In this document: positions 37,469 through 46,477 of the stretch, piece by piece | Layout: every line of letters starts with the position of its first letter | Position numbering within the stretch: position 1 is the stretch's first letter | Assembly: GCA_016938685.1 (NCBI GenBank) | Contig: JAFGUD010000076.1 | Span: 1-46,994, forward strand | DNA from: Bacteroidales bacterium | GTDB lineage: Bacteria; Bacteroidota; Bacteroidia; Bacteroidales; JAFGUD01 | Length of the DNA: 46,994 nt | Reading direction: 5' to 3' | Translations under genes and position numbers: made by a program | Notes under the pieces: model-generated | What the model was told of the DNA's origin: nothing | The model's database searches: none | What the model saw: the letters and a program-made list of their open reading frames with translations, nothing else

Positions 37469-37476
37469 TATATTTG
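37469..37476 (+). promoter_or_regulatory. -7 box for the RelBE/ParE-like toxin-antitoxin pair
   Basis: TATATTTG is a full match to TAnnTTTG and ends 13 nt before the antitoxin ATG at 37490. No -33 TTTG is seen 19 nt upstream. The nearby GGTTAACT copies (about 37432 and 37451) could be an autoregulatory operator, but this is speculation. Confidence 0.5.
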
Positions 37477-37489
37477 CAATAAAAAAAAC

Positions 37490-37699
37490 ATGCAACTAAC
37501 AATCAATATCAAAGAAGAAAACAAGGTCAACTTCATTTTAGAATTGATTAAATCATTTGATTATATAGACATTCTAAAAGACGATTTTACTACAGAACAA
37601 AAAGCAGAAATAGATAGACGACTTGATTTGATAGAAAAAGGCGAAACAAAGCTTCATTCATGGGACGAAATTAAAAACGAAATTACTGCTCTCTTATGA
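37490..37699 (+). CDS. Antitoxin, addiction-module component family
   Basis: This 69-residue protein ends with the signature EQKAEIDRRLDLIEKGETKLHSWDEIKNEI. That 'E(I)xxRLxxxExGexxxxxWdEIk' pattern is the well-known family of putative addiction-module antitoxins paired with ParE/RelE toxins. The N-terminal half is predicted to form a short strand and helix (INIKEENKVNFILELIKSF). Its stop overlaps the toxin start (ATGA), so the ratio of the two is probably set by coupled translation. Confidence 0.85.
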   Translation: MQLTINIKEENKVNFILELIKSFDYIDILKDDFTTEQKAEIDRRLDLIEKGETKLHSWDEIKNEITALL

Positions 37700-37992
37700 T
37701 TTATAAAGTTGAAATTACTGATGAAGCAAAAGCTGACTTAAAAGAAGGAATAATTTGGTATAAAAACAAAAATTCAAATCTTGTTGAAGATTTTGTTTCC
37801 AAAGTTGAGAAAGCCGTCAAAACTATTTCAGAAAATCCCCTTCAATTTGTTGCTTTATATAAAAATTCCAGAAAATTTAAAATAGACAGATTCCCTTACA
37901 ATATTATTTACATCATAAAAGAAGAAAAAGTCATTATTTTTTCCATCATGCATACTAGTAGAAATCCTCAAAATTGGCAAAAAAGAGTTTAA
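37696..37992 (+). CDS. RelE/ParE-family toxin
   Basis: This 98-residue protein has the RelE/ParE fold order: a first strand (YKVEITDEAKADLKEGIIWY), two helices with FVSKVEKAVKTISENPLQF, and the strand region FKIDRFPYNIIYIIKEEKVIIFSIMHTSRNP. The RxxxxFPYxIxY stretch and a His/Arg-rich end (MHTSRNPQNW) are typical of ParE-type members. Family members block gyrase (ParE) or cut mRNA on the ribosome (RelE); the sequence does not decide between them. The gene appears intact, unlike the PIN toxin elsewhere in the window. Confidence 0.85.
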   Translation: MIYKVEITDEAKADLKEGIIWYKNKNSNLVEDFVSKVEKAVKTISENPLQFVALYKNSRKFKIDRFPYNIIYIIKEEKVIIFSIMHTSRNPQNWQKRV

Positions 37993-38011
37993 ATGATTAA
38001 AAAAAACAATT

Positions 38012-38611
38012 ATGAAAAAAATACTAATAATACTCATTTACACACAAGTATGCATTTTAGCCTTAAAAGCTGATGGAGGAGATGATTATTTTAGAATCGC
38101 AGCAAAAAAAATTGACTATTTTGACCCAACTAACAATTTTTATTACATAGGAATAAACGACACATTATACCACCAAACCAGAAGTTTTTCAAAAAAAGAA
38201 AATTATATAACAAAAAGAATATTGGCAACAACAGGTTTTGGAATATATGATTTTAACAATAACACTACGACATATGTTCATTTCGACACCTGCAACATTG
38301 TTGGTTTTTGGTTTGAGCAGTACTATTCAGAAACAGAAAAGAAGATAATTTTTAATGAAAATTATGTCAGCCAAATTGTCAATAATTTTGAAATTCCATT
38401 TAGAAAAGTTTCTAATAAATTATTCATTTTAACTTATTCCTATGAAACAGAAAAAAACAAACTTTGGACTTGTGAAAAAGATGGGGCTAATTTAAAAGCA
38501 ATTACAGAATTAGATTCACCTTTCGATTTTAGGATTGACATTTTTAATACAACAATTATGACTATTAAAATTTTTAATAAAGAACTAATAATAAAAAGAT
38601 GGGGATATTGA
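38012..38611 (+). CDS. Exported hypothetical protein
   Basis: This 199-residue protein starts with MKKILIILIYTQVCILALKA, a signal-like stretch. The mature part is beta-rich with no named domain (YFDPTNNFYYIGINDTLYHQ, TFGIYDF-type strands). It begins 19 nt after the RelE/ParE-like gene and could be co-transcribed with it, but no functional link is seen. It may be a chance neighbour. The stretch between its stop and mfd holds the mfd promoter. Confidence 0.5.
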   Translation: MKKILIILIYTQVCILALKADGGDDYFRIAAKKIDYFDPTNNFYYIGINDTLYHQTRSFSKKENYITKRILATTGFGIYDFNNNTTTYVHFDTCNIVGFWFEQYYSETEKKIIFNENYVSQIVNNFEIPFRKVSNKLFILTYSYETEKNKLWTCEKDGANLKAITELDSPFDFRIDIFNTTIMTIKIFNKELIIKRWGY

Positions 38612-38693
38612 AAATTTTGTATTGAAATTTTCCTTTTGCAAGTGTTTCTTCCAGCAAAACAAATACAATTTCTGGAATTTGTTGTTTTTTTAC

Positions 38694-38701
38694 TAATTTT
38701 G
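38694..38701 (+). promoter_or_regulatory. -7 box at the mfd start codon
   Basis: TAATTTTG ends only 4 nt before the mfd ATG at 38706. Transcription from this box would start at or almost at the start codon, giving a leaderless or near-leaderless mRNA. A TTTG 12 nt upstream is too close to be a standard -33. Confidence 0.45.
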
Positions 38702-38705
38702 CACA

Positions 38706-41700
38706 ATGCAAGTTTTACTCAAAAAATACCGACAACATCCTCATATTCAGCAGTTTGTTGATTTAGTTTCTACTCAAAAACAAATTCAACTACGAAACGC
38801 AATAACATCTGCCAGAAGTTTTTTCATTTCTGCTTCTCACGAAAAAATAAACAAACCTTACGTTATTATCCTTTCCGACAAAGAAGAAGCTGCTTATTTT
38901 TTCAATGATTTACAGGCAATTATGTCAACCGAAAAACTATTTTTCTTTCCTGCTACAATAAGACATTTGAGCCACAACAGCGGAGTTAAAACCGACAAAG
39001 CTGCAATTATGATGCGTACCGAAACAATGACAAAAATCCGTAAAACTGTAAATCCGGTTATTGTTTCTTATCCTTCGGCTGTTGCAGAAACTGTAATTTC
39101 AAAAGAGGAAATACCAAACAACACAATAGAACTTAACATTGGGGAGGAAGTTGAAACAAGTTTTTTGATTGAAATGCTTCATGAATACGGTTTTGTGAAA
39201 AACGAATTTGTTTTTGAACCCGGGCAATACGCTATTCGTGGTGGAATTATTGACGTTTTTTCGTATTCGGCAGAATTGCCTTACAGAATTGACTTTTTTG
39301 GTGATGAAATTGAAAGTATCCGTATTTTTGACATTGAAACCCAACTTTCAGTTAAAAAAGTTGAAACAATTCAAATTGTAAACAACATTCAAATAAAATC
39401 TGACGAAAAACGCACATCTTTTCTGGAATTTATTAACAATGAATCAATTATTTTTGTTGATGATATTAAATATCTGTCAGAAAAAGTTAAACAATTATAT
39501 ACAGACGAAAAAGAAATTAAACTTCTTAACGACGAAACCGACAGAGAAGAAATAATAGAATACTCTGAATTTGAAGAGTTTGATAAACTACTTAACAAAT
39601 ACAAAATAGTTCACATTTCCAATAAAACACTTAGCAACAATATTCATACTATCAGCCTGAATATCAGCGCACAACCTCGCATTCAAAAGAATTTCAACAT
39701 ACTTGCCAACGACCTGAAAATCAAACAAGAACTAGGATATGAAACTTTTGTTTTATCCAACAGCGATAAACAACTTGAACGATTAAAAGACATTTTGCAA
39801 AGTGGAGAAGTTGAGACAAAAGTCACTTTTTCGGCTCAGCAAGGAATTGTACACGAAGGTTTTACCGACAACGACCTGAAAATTTCGGCATACACCGACC
39901 ACCAAATTTTTGACCGTTTTCATCGTTTCTTTTTACGTAGTTTCAACACAAATAAATCAAAAGAAACCCAACTTTTAAAAGAAATAAAAGAGCTTAATAT
40001 TGGCGATTATATTGTTCATATCGACTACGGAGTTGGTGTTTTCAAAGGTTTAACAACAATAGAAAATGACGGGAAAACACAAGAAGTTGTAAGAATTGAA
40101 TACAAAGACAAAGACAACCTTTTTGTAAATATTCATTCATTACACAAAATTTCCAAATTTAAGAGCCAAGATGCCGAGCCTCCAAAAGTTCACAAACTAG
40201 GAACAGCCGTTTGGAAAAATCTAAAAAGCAAGACAAAAAAACACATAAAAGACATTGCAAAAGACCTTATTGAACTGTATGCCAAACGAATGCAGGAAAA
40301 AGGTTTTGCTTTTTCTCACGACACATATCTACAAGAAGCACTAGAAGCATCTTTTATTTACGAAGAAACCCCAGACCAACTAAAAGCTATTTCTGACGTA
40401 AAAGCCGACATGGAAGAAGCTGTTCCAATGGACAGACTTGTTTGTGGAGATGTTGGTTTTGGAAAAACAGAAATAGCAATGCGTGCAGCATTTAAGGCAG
40501 TTACTGACGGAAAACAAGTTGCTCTACTTTGCCCTACAACAATACTTACTTATCAGCATTTCAGGACTTTTTCGGAACGACTAAAAGACATGCCGGTTCG
40601 GGTAGATTACATCAGCAGAATGCGAACTGCAAAACAAACAAAAGAAGTAATTAATGGTCTGTCCGAAGGAAAAATAGACATAATAATCGGAACTCATCGT
40701 GTAGTTAGTAAAGATATAATTTTCAAAGACTTAGGCTTACTAATAATTGATGAAGAACAAAAATTTGGCGTTGGTGTAAAAGAAAAACTCAAACACCTTC
40801 GCGTAAACGTTGATAGTCTGACACTTACAGCAACACCGATACCAAGAACCTTACAATTTTCATTGATGGGAGCGCGTGATTTATCAATTTTACAAACTCC
40901 CCCACCCAATCGTCAACCAATTATTACAGAACTACATACATTCGACACAGACATTATTCGCAAAGCAATAAATTATGAAGTTCGTCGTGGCGGACAAGTA
41001 TTTTTTGTTCATAATCATGTTGCAACTTTGCCGAAAATGAAAAAAATGCTCAACGAAATCCTGCCCGATGCTTCTATAGAAATTGCACACGGACAAATGA
41101 AAGCCACTGATATTGAAGGAGCTATAACGGGTTTTATGAAAGGTGATTTTGATATTCTGCTGACTACCAGTATTGTAGAAAACGGATTAGATATTCCAAA
41201 TGCGAACACAATTATCATAAACAACGCACACCGATTTGGATTAAGCGATTTGCACCAACTTCGCGGACGCGTAGGACGCTCTGCTAGAAAAGCTTTTTGT
41301 TATCTTATTTCTCCACCAAAAACGTTGCTTAAAGACATTGCCAGAAGACGATTAAGCGCAATCGAAAATTTTGTGGAACTCGGAAGCGGATTTAACATTG
41401 CTTTGCAAGACCTTGATATTCGGGGAGCCGGCGATTTATTGGGAGCTGAACAAAGCGGATTTATCAACGACATCGGCTACGAAACTTTTAAACGTATTTT
41501 GGAGGAAACTATGCTTGAACTCCGCACAACTGAATACAAACACATTTTTGCTAAACAAGAAGAACAAAAACCCGATGATGAAAAAACAATTTTTGTTCAC
41601 GATTGCCAAATTACAACTGACCTGAATATTGGTTTTTCTAACGATTTTATCACACAAGATGCCGAAAGACTAAAATTATACCGCGATTTAGACAATATTA

Positions 41701-42044
41701 CAAACGAAGAAAAACTTACAGAATACGAACAACAACTAAAAGACAGATTTGGTGAAATTCCCAAACCCGCACAGGAACTGGTAAATATTGTCAGATTACG
41801 ACTCAAGGCAATGCGTTTAGGAATGGAAAAAATTATAATGAAAAACGGCGCTTTTATATGTTATTTTATTTCAGACCAAAGCTCAGCATTCTATGACAGT
41901 ATTATTTTCAGGGAAAAAATTCTGAATTTTGTAACAAAAAACCCAACAATGTGCGAAATGAAACAAAAAAACGAAAAACTTTTGCTTCGTTTCAATAAAA
42001 TTTCAACAGTCAAAAAAGGTTTGGAGTTGTTGGAGAGGATTTAA
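38706..42044 (+). CDS. mfd: Transcription-repair coupling factor Mfd
   Basis: This 1112-residue SF2 translocase releases RNA polymerase stalled at DNA lesions and recruits UvrA. The N-terminal UvrB-like region has the EYGFVKNEFVFEPGQYAIRG stretch. The polymerase-interacting domain contains LNIGDYIVHIDYGVGVFKG. The helicase core shows Walker A GDVGFGKTE near residue 580, DEEQ near 682, TLTATPIPRTLQFSLMGARD, TTSIVENGLDIPNANTIII, and QLRGRVGRSARKAFCYL. The C-terminal regulatory domain (LELLERI end) is present. The length is normal. The start is the ATG just after the -7 box; another start further downstream is less likely, as MQVLLKKYRQHP fits the family N-terminus. Confidence 0.97.
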   Translation: MQVLLKKYRQHPHIQQFVDLVSTQKQIQLRNAITSARSFFISASHEKINKPYVIILSDKEEAAYFFNDLQAIMSTEKLFFFPATIRHLSHNSGVKTDKAAIMMRTETMTKIRKTVNPVIVSYPSAVAETVISKEEIPNNTIELNIGEEVETSFLIEMLHEYGFVKNEFVFEPGQYAIRGGIIDVFSYSAELPYRIDFFGDEIESIRIFDIETQLSVKKVETIQIVNNIQIKSDEKRTSFLEFINNESIIFVDDIKYLSEKVKQLYTDEKEIKLLNDETDREEIIEYSEFEEFDKLLNKYKIVHISNKTLSNNIHTISLNISAQPRIQKNFNILANDLKIKQELGYETFVLSNSDKQLERLKDILQSGEVETKVTFSAQQGIVHEGFTDNDLKISAYTDHQIFDRFHRFFLRSFNTNKSKETQLLKEIKELNIGDYIVHIDYGVGVFKGLTTIENDGKTQEVVRIEYKDKDNLFVNIHSLHKISKFKSQDAEPPKVHKLGTAVWKNLKSKTKKHIKDIAKDLIELYAKRMQEKGFAFSHDTYLQEALEASFIYEETPDQLKAISDVKADMEEAVPMDRLVCGDVGFGKTEIAMRAAFKAVTDGKQVALLCPTTILTYQHFRTFSERLKDMPVRVDYISRMRTAKQTKEVINGLSEGKIDIIIGTHRVVSKDIIFKDLGLLIIDEEQKFGVGVKEKLKHLRVNVDSLTLTATPIPRTLQFSLMGARDLSILQTPPPNRQPIITELHTFDTDIIRKAINYEVRRGGQVFFVHNHVATLPKMKKMLNEILPDASIEIAHGQMKATDIEGAITGFMKGDFDILLTTSIVENGLDIPNANTIIINNAHRFGLSDLHQLRGRVGRSARKAFCYLISPPKTLLKDIARRRLSAIENFVELGSGFNIALQDLDIRGAGDLLGAEQSGFINDIGYETFKRILEETMLELRTTEYKHIFAKQEEQKPDDEKTIFVHDCQITTDLNIGFSNDFITQDAERLKLYRDLDNITNEEKLTEYEQQLKDRFGEIPKPAQELVNIVRLRLKAMRLGMEKIIMKNGAFICYFISDQSSAFYDSIIFREKILNFVTKNPTMCEMKQKNEKLLLRFNKISTVKKGLELLERI

Positions 42045-42050
42045 AATTTT

Positions 42051-42097
42051 CTTTTGATGTTTTGGACTTTAATAAATAAAATCCAAAACACCAAAAG
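42051..42097. terminator. Long inverted repeat between mfd and a convergent gene
   Basis: Two 16-nt arms (42051-42066 and 42082-42097) pair with one mismatch, around a 15-nt AT loop. It lies just after the mfd stop codon and just after the stop of the convergent T9SS gene. The flanks are AT-rich but lack a strong T-run on the plus strand, so it is a bidirectional terminator candidate rather than a certain one. Confidence 0.7.
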
Positions 42098-42104
42098 AAG
42101 GTCT

Positions 42105-43511
42105 TTATTCAACAATAACTTTTTGAGTCAAAACTCTTTTGTTATTGCTAAAACGGAAAACATAAATACCTTTATTTTTCACATTAACAGCCTCTCTATC
42201 AGAGATATTTAGTTTGTCGATAATAACTCCATTCACGTCAATTATTTCCAATAAATAATTATCATCAACAATAATATTCAAATGTCCATTTGTTGGATTT
42301 GGCATAATTGAAATCGAAACATTATCTATTTCAATATTTGAAATTTCTTCTTGGCAAAATCCGTTAGTACTTTGAGAGATAGGAGTTCCAACAGCATCTC
42401 CATTCCCTTGAATAAGTAGATTTCCTTCACCATCATATACTTCCCAATAACAATCATCGGGCAAATCGCCTACACCATCAAAATACAAATCAATATCCCA
42501 ATCATTTGCAGACGGAAAAACATAATTTATAGAACTCCCTGAAAGTAATGTAACATTAGTTAAAACAGGTATTGAATTTGTAGTCACGCTAATGGAGCCA
42601 CCAAACCACCCCATTTCTAAATTTGGAGCAGATAAGGATAAAACATGTTCACAACCATCAATAATGTTCACTGTTTTCGACAACTCATTATTACTCAAAT
42701 ATTCATCTCCATCAATTTCAATTGAATAATTATAAATGTATTCGCCCTCTTCAATAGGTTCATATCCAACAAAATCAAGAATATCAGATTGACCAATATC
42801 TAAATCAACAACCGAGACAGTTTCTGTATAAATCTCGTTACCACCATTAGTAACACTTAAAACCACATCAAAAGACTCTGCAGATGCTCCAAAATTGGCA
42901 ACTTCTAGGTCTGGATTTGGAGTACTACTTAAAAGATCAGCTTCAGGCAACAGAGATTTTATAATTGCAACATCTACATCAGGAGCTTCATAAATATTTA
43001 TATCATCTACTGCGATATAATCAATATTTACATCAGAAAACGCATGCCAACCAAAAAAATACGTTCCATCAATTGAAGGAGTATAAGCAAAAGTCATAAG
43101 AGTATATTGAGGAATCAATAAATTATCATCAGACCATAGTAATTCGGACATCGCAACAATTGACGCATCGTCACCAACAGCTAATTCAAGAGCTTCGGGA
43201 GTTCCATCCCAACCGGGTGCTAACAACATAAATTGAATATAATACACTTTTGCTGATTCTAAATACAGACCGGGTGTAAAAAACCATCCGTCTTTTTGCT
43301 CAGTAGAACTATAATAATTTACTATTGCATTTGAACCAGAATAAGAATTATTATCATCAACTGTCCAATCGTACGTAGTTGTTTCAAGTGTCCAGCCAAT
43401 AGGCATTTCGTCGGGATTGGTGTTATCAAAATTCTCGATTAAAGGCAACTGAGCAAAGCTAGAAAAGCTTAAAAAGAACAAAGTAAATAGAAAAAATAAT
43501 TTTGTTTTCAT
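42105..43511 (-). CDS. Secreted protein with choice-of-anchor-J-like domain and T9SS sorting domain
   Basis: This protein of 468 residues starts at the ATG giving MKTKLFFLFTLFFLSFSSFA, a signal peptide. The first 180 residues resemble the choice-of-anchor-J / cleaved-adhesin beta-sandwich (LPLIENFDNTNPDEMPIGWT, DGWFFTPGLYLESAKVYYIQ, IDYIAVDDINIYEA). A CARDB-like domain (DVAIIKSLLPEADLL and following) comes next. The C-terminus (MPNPTNGHLNIIVDDNYLLE to RVLTQKVIVE) is a type-A T9SS sorting domain. It is convergent with mfd and probably acts as a surface binding or adhesion protein. A -7 box TAAATTTG lies 37 nt before the ATG. Confidence 0.88.
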   Translation of the reverse strand: MKTKLFFLFTLFFLSFSSFAQLPLIENFDNTNPDEMPIGWTLETTTYDWTVDDNNSYSGSNAIVNYYSSTEQKDGWFFTPGLYLESAKVYYIQFMLLAPGWDGTPEALELAVGDDASIVAMSELLWSDDNLLIPQYTLMTFAYTPSIDGTYFFGWHAFSDVNIDYIAVDDINIYEAPDVDVAIIKSLLPEADLLSSTPNPDLEVANFGASAESFDVVLSVTNGGNEIYTETVSVVDLDIGQSDILDFVGYEPIEEGEYIYNYSIEIDGDEYLSNNELSKTVNIIDGCEHVLSLSAPNLEMGWFGGSISVTTNSIPVLTNVTLLSGSSINYVFPSANDWDIDLYFDGVGDLPDDCYWEVYDGEGNLLIQGNGDAVGTPISQSTNGFCQEEISNIEIDNVSISIMPNPTNGHLNIIVDDNYLLEIIDVNGVIIDKLNISDREAVNVKNKGIYVFRFSNNKRVLTQKVIVE

Positions 43512-43548
43512 AATTAAAATTTTAGATTTCACAATAATATACAAACAG

Positions 43549-43556
43549 CAAATTTA
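43549..43556 (-). promoter_or_regulatory. -7 box for the choice-of-anchor-J-like gene
   Basis: The minus strand reads TAAATTTG, matching TAnnTTTG, 37 nt before the ATG at 43511. No -33 element is visible at normal spacing. Confidence 0.45.
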
Positions 43557-43711
43557 CAAAAACTTAGACGGAAATTAAATATTTATTTCGGTATTCTAGG
43601 AAAAGACAAGAAAAGGTTTTTGTGAGAGAAAACTAAAAATTGCATTTAATACTTGAATTTACGAGATAATAAAAAAAACCTCATGTTACATATAAAAAAC
43701 AACAACTGTAT

Positions 43712-43742
43712 TTTGATTAAGAATGGTAATATCTTAAATTTG
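43712..43742 (+). promoter_or_regulatory. Strong Bacteroidetes-type promoter for the TPR gene
   Basis: TTTG at 43712-43715 and TAAATTTG at 43735-43742 are separated by exactly 19 nt, matching the full TTTG-n19-TAnnTTTG consensus. The first ATG of the gene follows 11 nt later, so the leader is very short. It is the clearest complete promoter in the window. Confidence 0.8.
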
Positions 43743-43753
43743 CGAGAAATAGT

Positions 43754-45241
43754 ATGAACAAAGCCCAAACAATGCCCAACAACAAATTAGAAAAGCTATT
43801 CAAAAAAGCAAAAAGCTCAGAAGCAAACCGAAAACACAAAAAAGCAGCTATACTTTACACAAAAATCATCAAAAAGAATTCTAAACTAACAATTACATAT
43901 TTAGAACGAGCAAAAATAATAAGAAATCATGCAAACGAACTAGCATCTTTCAGAAAAAAACTTTATCTAAAAGACAAAAAAAGGAAGGAAAAAGAAGAAT
44001 TTTTATCTCAAAAAATTAGATTTATTGAAACTCTTTTTGAAAAAGAGAAAAATGAACAACCCGAAACATACCATTTTTCAGATGACTTAATTAAAATAAT
44101 TGAAATTGATAAAAACTACGTTCAGGTTTGGTTCTTTATTAAAAATCAAATTTCAGATATTGAACAAAAACTAAAAATAATTGATATTATTTTACAAATT
44201 GAACCTGAAAACAAACGAGCTTTACAAGAACAATTTGAAATTTACAAAAAACAAAATGATGAAAATGCTTTCAAAAAAGCTATAAAAAATTTCTTAAAAA
44301 TATATCCCAACGATTACAAAACACATCTCGAATTAGGGAATTATTACCTTGAAAACAACGATTTTGAGTCCGCATATTATTCATTTTCAGCAAGTAAAAG
44401 CGAAAAACAGATTTCTCTAATTCTTTGCAAATTAAAAAAACTTGCATTTGAAAATACCCCACAAGCAAAATCATTTTTGAACAAAATTCAGGTTCCCGAA
44501 ACCCCTTTTTACACAATAGGTTTAGAAAACTTTTTGGCTCAAAACTATAAAATTGCAGAAAATAATTTTTGGAGCGCTTCAATTGGAGCCGAAAACGAAC
44601 ACAATAGAACAAAAGCAATTATTTTTCAACATATTTCAAAATATTATTACTCGTTGCTCAAAAAACCTGAACAGAATATTGAAACTTTTCACAAAGCTGT
44701 GATGTATGCAATCAAAAAAAGCAAAGAAAAAACAACCGAACTAATCTTAGCCGAGATTTATGAAGAGGCTGGATTTAATGAATTTGCAAAGAATTATCAT
44801 GAATTAGTAGAGAAAAAGAAAAGCTCAACAGAAAGGAAAGAAATTGACTTAGAACATTACTACATAACACAATACAATTTTATCATTCAAAATAGCCGAA
44901 ATTACCAAAGTGCTTTAAAATTAGCCGAAGAAGCACTAACCAGACTTGGCAAAAAGCTCAATTTATTGGAAATCAGAGGCGATGCGTATTACAATGTTTC
45001 CCAAATAACAAAAGCCAGAAGCGACTTTAAACGGGTTTTAAAATTAAATCCGCAAAGTTACATTGCTTTAAAAGGATTAGTGCTTATTGAAGCCGGCGGT
45101 AACAGCTATAATAAAGCAGTTTTGTACCTTGAAGATTTTATAAAATTATTCGGCAAAGAAAGTTGGACAGATGATTTAGTGAAAAAAATTCCACCAAGTC
45201 AAATTTCAGGAAATGTCGAAAATTTCATCAAAAAATATTAA
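43754..45241 (+). CDS. TPR-repeat protein
   Basis: This 495-residue protein has no signal peptide and is probably cytoplasmic. Several TPR-like helical pairs are visible, for example KKAAILYTKIIKKNSKLTIT near the start, YKTHLELGNYYLENNDFESA in the middle, and EIRGDAYYNVSQITKARSDF and YNKAVLYLEDFIKLFGKESW near the end. It is lysine-rich with many charged helices. No enzymatic domain is seen. TPR proteins of this type act as protein-binding scaffolds; the partner is unknown. An in-frame ATG six codons in (43772) is an alternative start. It is convergent with the lipoprotein gene that follows. Confidence 0.8.
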   Translation: MNKAQTMPNNKLEKLFKKAKSSEANRKHKKAAILYTKIIKKNSKLTITYLERAKIIRNHANELASFRKKLYLKDKKRKEKEEFLSQKIRFIETLFEKEKNEQPETYHFSDDLIKIIEIDKNYVQVWFFIKNQISDIEQKLKIIDIILQIEPENKRALQEQFEIYKKQNDENAFKKAIKNFLKIYPNDYKTHLELGNYYLENNDFESAYYSFSASKSEKQISLILCKLKKLAFENTPQAKSFLNKIQVPETPFYTIGLENFLAQNYKIAENNFWSASIGAENEHNRTKAIIFQHISKYYYSLLKKPEQNIETFHKAVMYAIKKSKEKTTELILAEIYEEAGFNEFAKNYHELVEKKKSSTERKEIDLEHYYITQYNFIIQNSRNYQSALKLAEEALTRLGKKLNLLEIRGDAYYNVSQITKARSDFKRVLKLNPQSYIALKGLVLIEAGGNSYNKAVLYLEDFIKLFGKESWTDDLVKKIPPSQISGNVENFIKKY

Positions 45242-45267
45242 AGACCATCAAAAGACAGTCTTTAATA
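45236..45267. terminator. Bidirectional terminator between convergent genes
   Basis: The perfect arms TATTAAAGAC and GTCTTTAATA form a 10-bp stem around a 12-nt loop. It overlaps the stop codon of the TPR gene and lies 8 nt past the stop of the convergent lipoprotein gene. Its flanks are AT-rich on both sides, so it can serve both strands. Confidence 0.75.
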
Positions 45268-45274
45268 TAATAAT

Positions 45275-45685
45275 TTATTGTTTGTCCATATAGAAAAATT
45301 GGTCACTATTTTTGGGATTTAACACCAATTGGTCATCTTTAAACTCATACATTGCTTCAAATTCAGAATCATTTCCATCTAATTTGTAAACAATACTTGA
45401 GCCATTATCAACAAAAGTAAAATTATTGGCAAAACCTTTTTCGATCGTCAAATTATTGCCTTCAAAAATATACTTTGTTCCTTCATTCAAATCTGCCATG
45501 CTACCTTCGGCTTTTACAATAAGCCAAGTTCCTTCAAATTTCGACATATTTTCTTTTTTTGAATCATTTTCAATTTTAGTATCATTCTCGTTTGTTGCAT
45601 CTGAATTTTTATCAGAATTACCACAAGCACTTAATGTAAACAATACAAAAACTAAGGCAAAAATACTTAATACAAACTTTTTCAT
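45275..45685 (-). CDS. Small lipocalin-like lipoprotein
   Basis: This 136-residue protein has a lipobox (LFTLSACGNSDK). A charged linker rich in Asp, Asn, Glu and Lys (residues 22-50) leads to a domain with FEGTWLIVKAEG, LNEGTKYIFEGNNLTIEKG and FEAMYEFKDDQLVLNPK. The GTW first strand and the strand order resemble small lipocalin-like domains, as in the 36111-36524 gene. The ligand is unknown. It is followed on the same strand by no further gene before the convergent TPR gene. Confidence 0.65.
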   Translation of the reverse strand: MKKFVLSIFALVFVLFTLSACGNSDKNSDATNENDTKIENDSKKENMSKFEGTWLIVKAEGSMADLNEGTKYIFEGNNLTIEKGFANNFTFVDNGSSIVYKLDGNDSEFEAMYEFKDDQLVLNPKNSDQFFYMDKQ

Positions 45686-45714
45686 TTTTTGTTTTTTAAA
45701 GGTTAATAATTATA

Positions 45715-46155
45715 TTATACACTTGGAGTAACAAACTCCCAATCAGCAGTTTGTTCGTTAAATTTAAAAAGCATTTGCAGATTTTTAAAAGCATCAACTA
45801 TAGCTTTTTCTTTCTTTTCGGGTGTAATTTCAGTTTTCAACATGTCATTGGCATCAATTCCTTGATTAAACATATTACTTCCAGCTTCATTCATTAAGTT
45901 TCCACCAATTCCACCAACCAAACCGCCAAGTTTCCCGGTAATAGTATTAACAGCCATATTTTTAGCAGCCTGTTTTCCGGCTTGTTTAGTGATATTTTTC
46001 ATCAACTCGTCTTGGTCAGGCATAATTACAGCCACTGTAGCAATAGGATTTTCCTGATTTTTTGCACAAAATTCCAGATGAATTTGATTTCCTGCGACTA
46101 ATTCCTCCTTTTTAATCAGAGATTTAATCATTTCGTAAGTAATTTCCATATTCAT
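45715..46155 (-). CDS. Unknown protein with glycine-zipper-like segment
   Basis: This 146-residue protein has no signal peptide. A central stretch around residues 55-90 is rich in small residues (AGKQAAKNMAVNTITGKLGG, LVGGIGGNLMNEAGSNMFNQ), resembling glycine-zipper segments that associate with membranes. The ends are predicted as strands and helices (EITYEMIKSLIKKEELVAGN; ADWEFVTPSV). An in-frame ATG two codons in is an alternative start. I recognise no family. It lies about 30 nt before the lipoprotein start on the same strand, so the two may be co-transcribed. Confidence 0.6.
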   Translation of the reverse strand: MNMEITYEMIKSLIKKEELVAGNQIHLEFCAKNQENPIATVAVIMPDQDELMKNITKQAGKQAAKNMAVNTITGKLGGLVGGIGGNLMNEAGSNMFNQGIDANDMLKTEITPEKKEKAIVDAFKNLQMLFKFNEQTADWEFVTPSV

Positions 46156-46477
46156 TTTTTCTGTAAATTTACGTATAAATTCAATTCAATTTCAAAATAT
46201 TTGGTAACAAGCATTTTTTTCAAGGTGAAATGCAAATTTCATAGGATAAACAAAAAAAAACAAAAACAAATCTCTTTGAGCATAAATTAACATGTCTAAA
46301 AAGATAAATTTGTCTGACAAAAATCAGAAAAGGAAACATCAAAATTTAAGTACTTTGTAAAATTTTAAAAAAGGAATTATATAACTCCTGAACTTGAAAT
46401 CAAAATACAAAATACTTTACAATCTTTAAAAACTTTCTAAGCTTTACAAACTAATAAACTTTCTAAACTTAAAATAA
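46156..46477. other. Intergenic region before the epimerase gene
   Basis: These 322 bp are very AT-rich and hold no gene. Near the epimerase start, the words CTTTACAA (two copies) and ACTTTCTAA (two copies) recur. No full TAnnTTTG box is present on the plus strand near the epimerase ATG. Confidence 0.4.
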
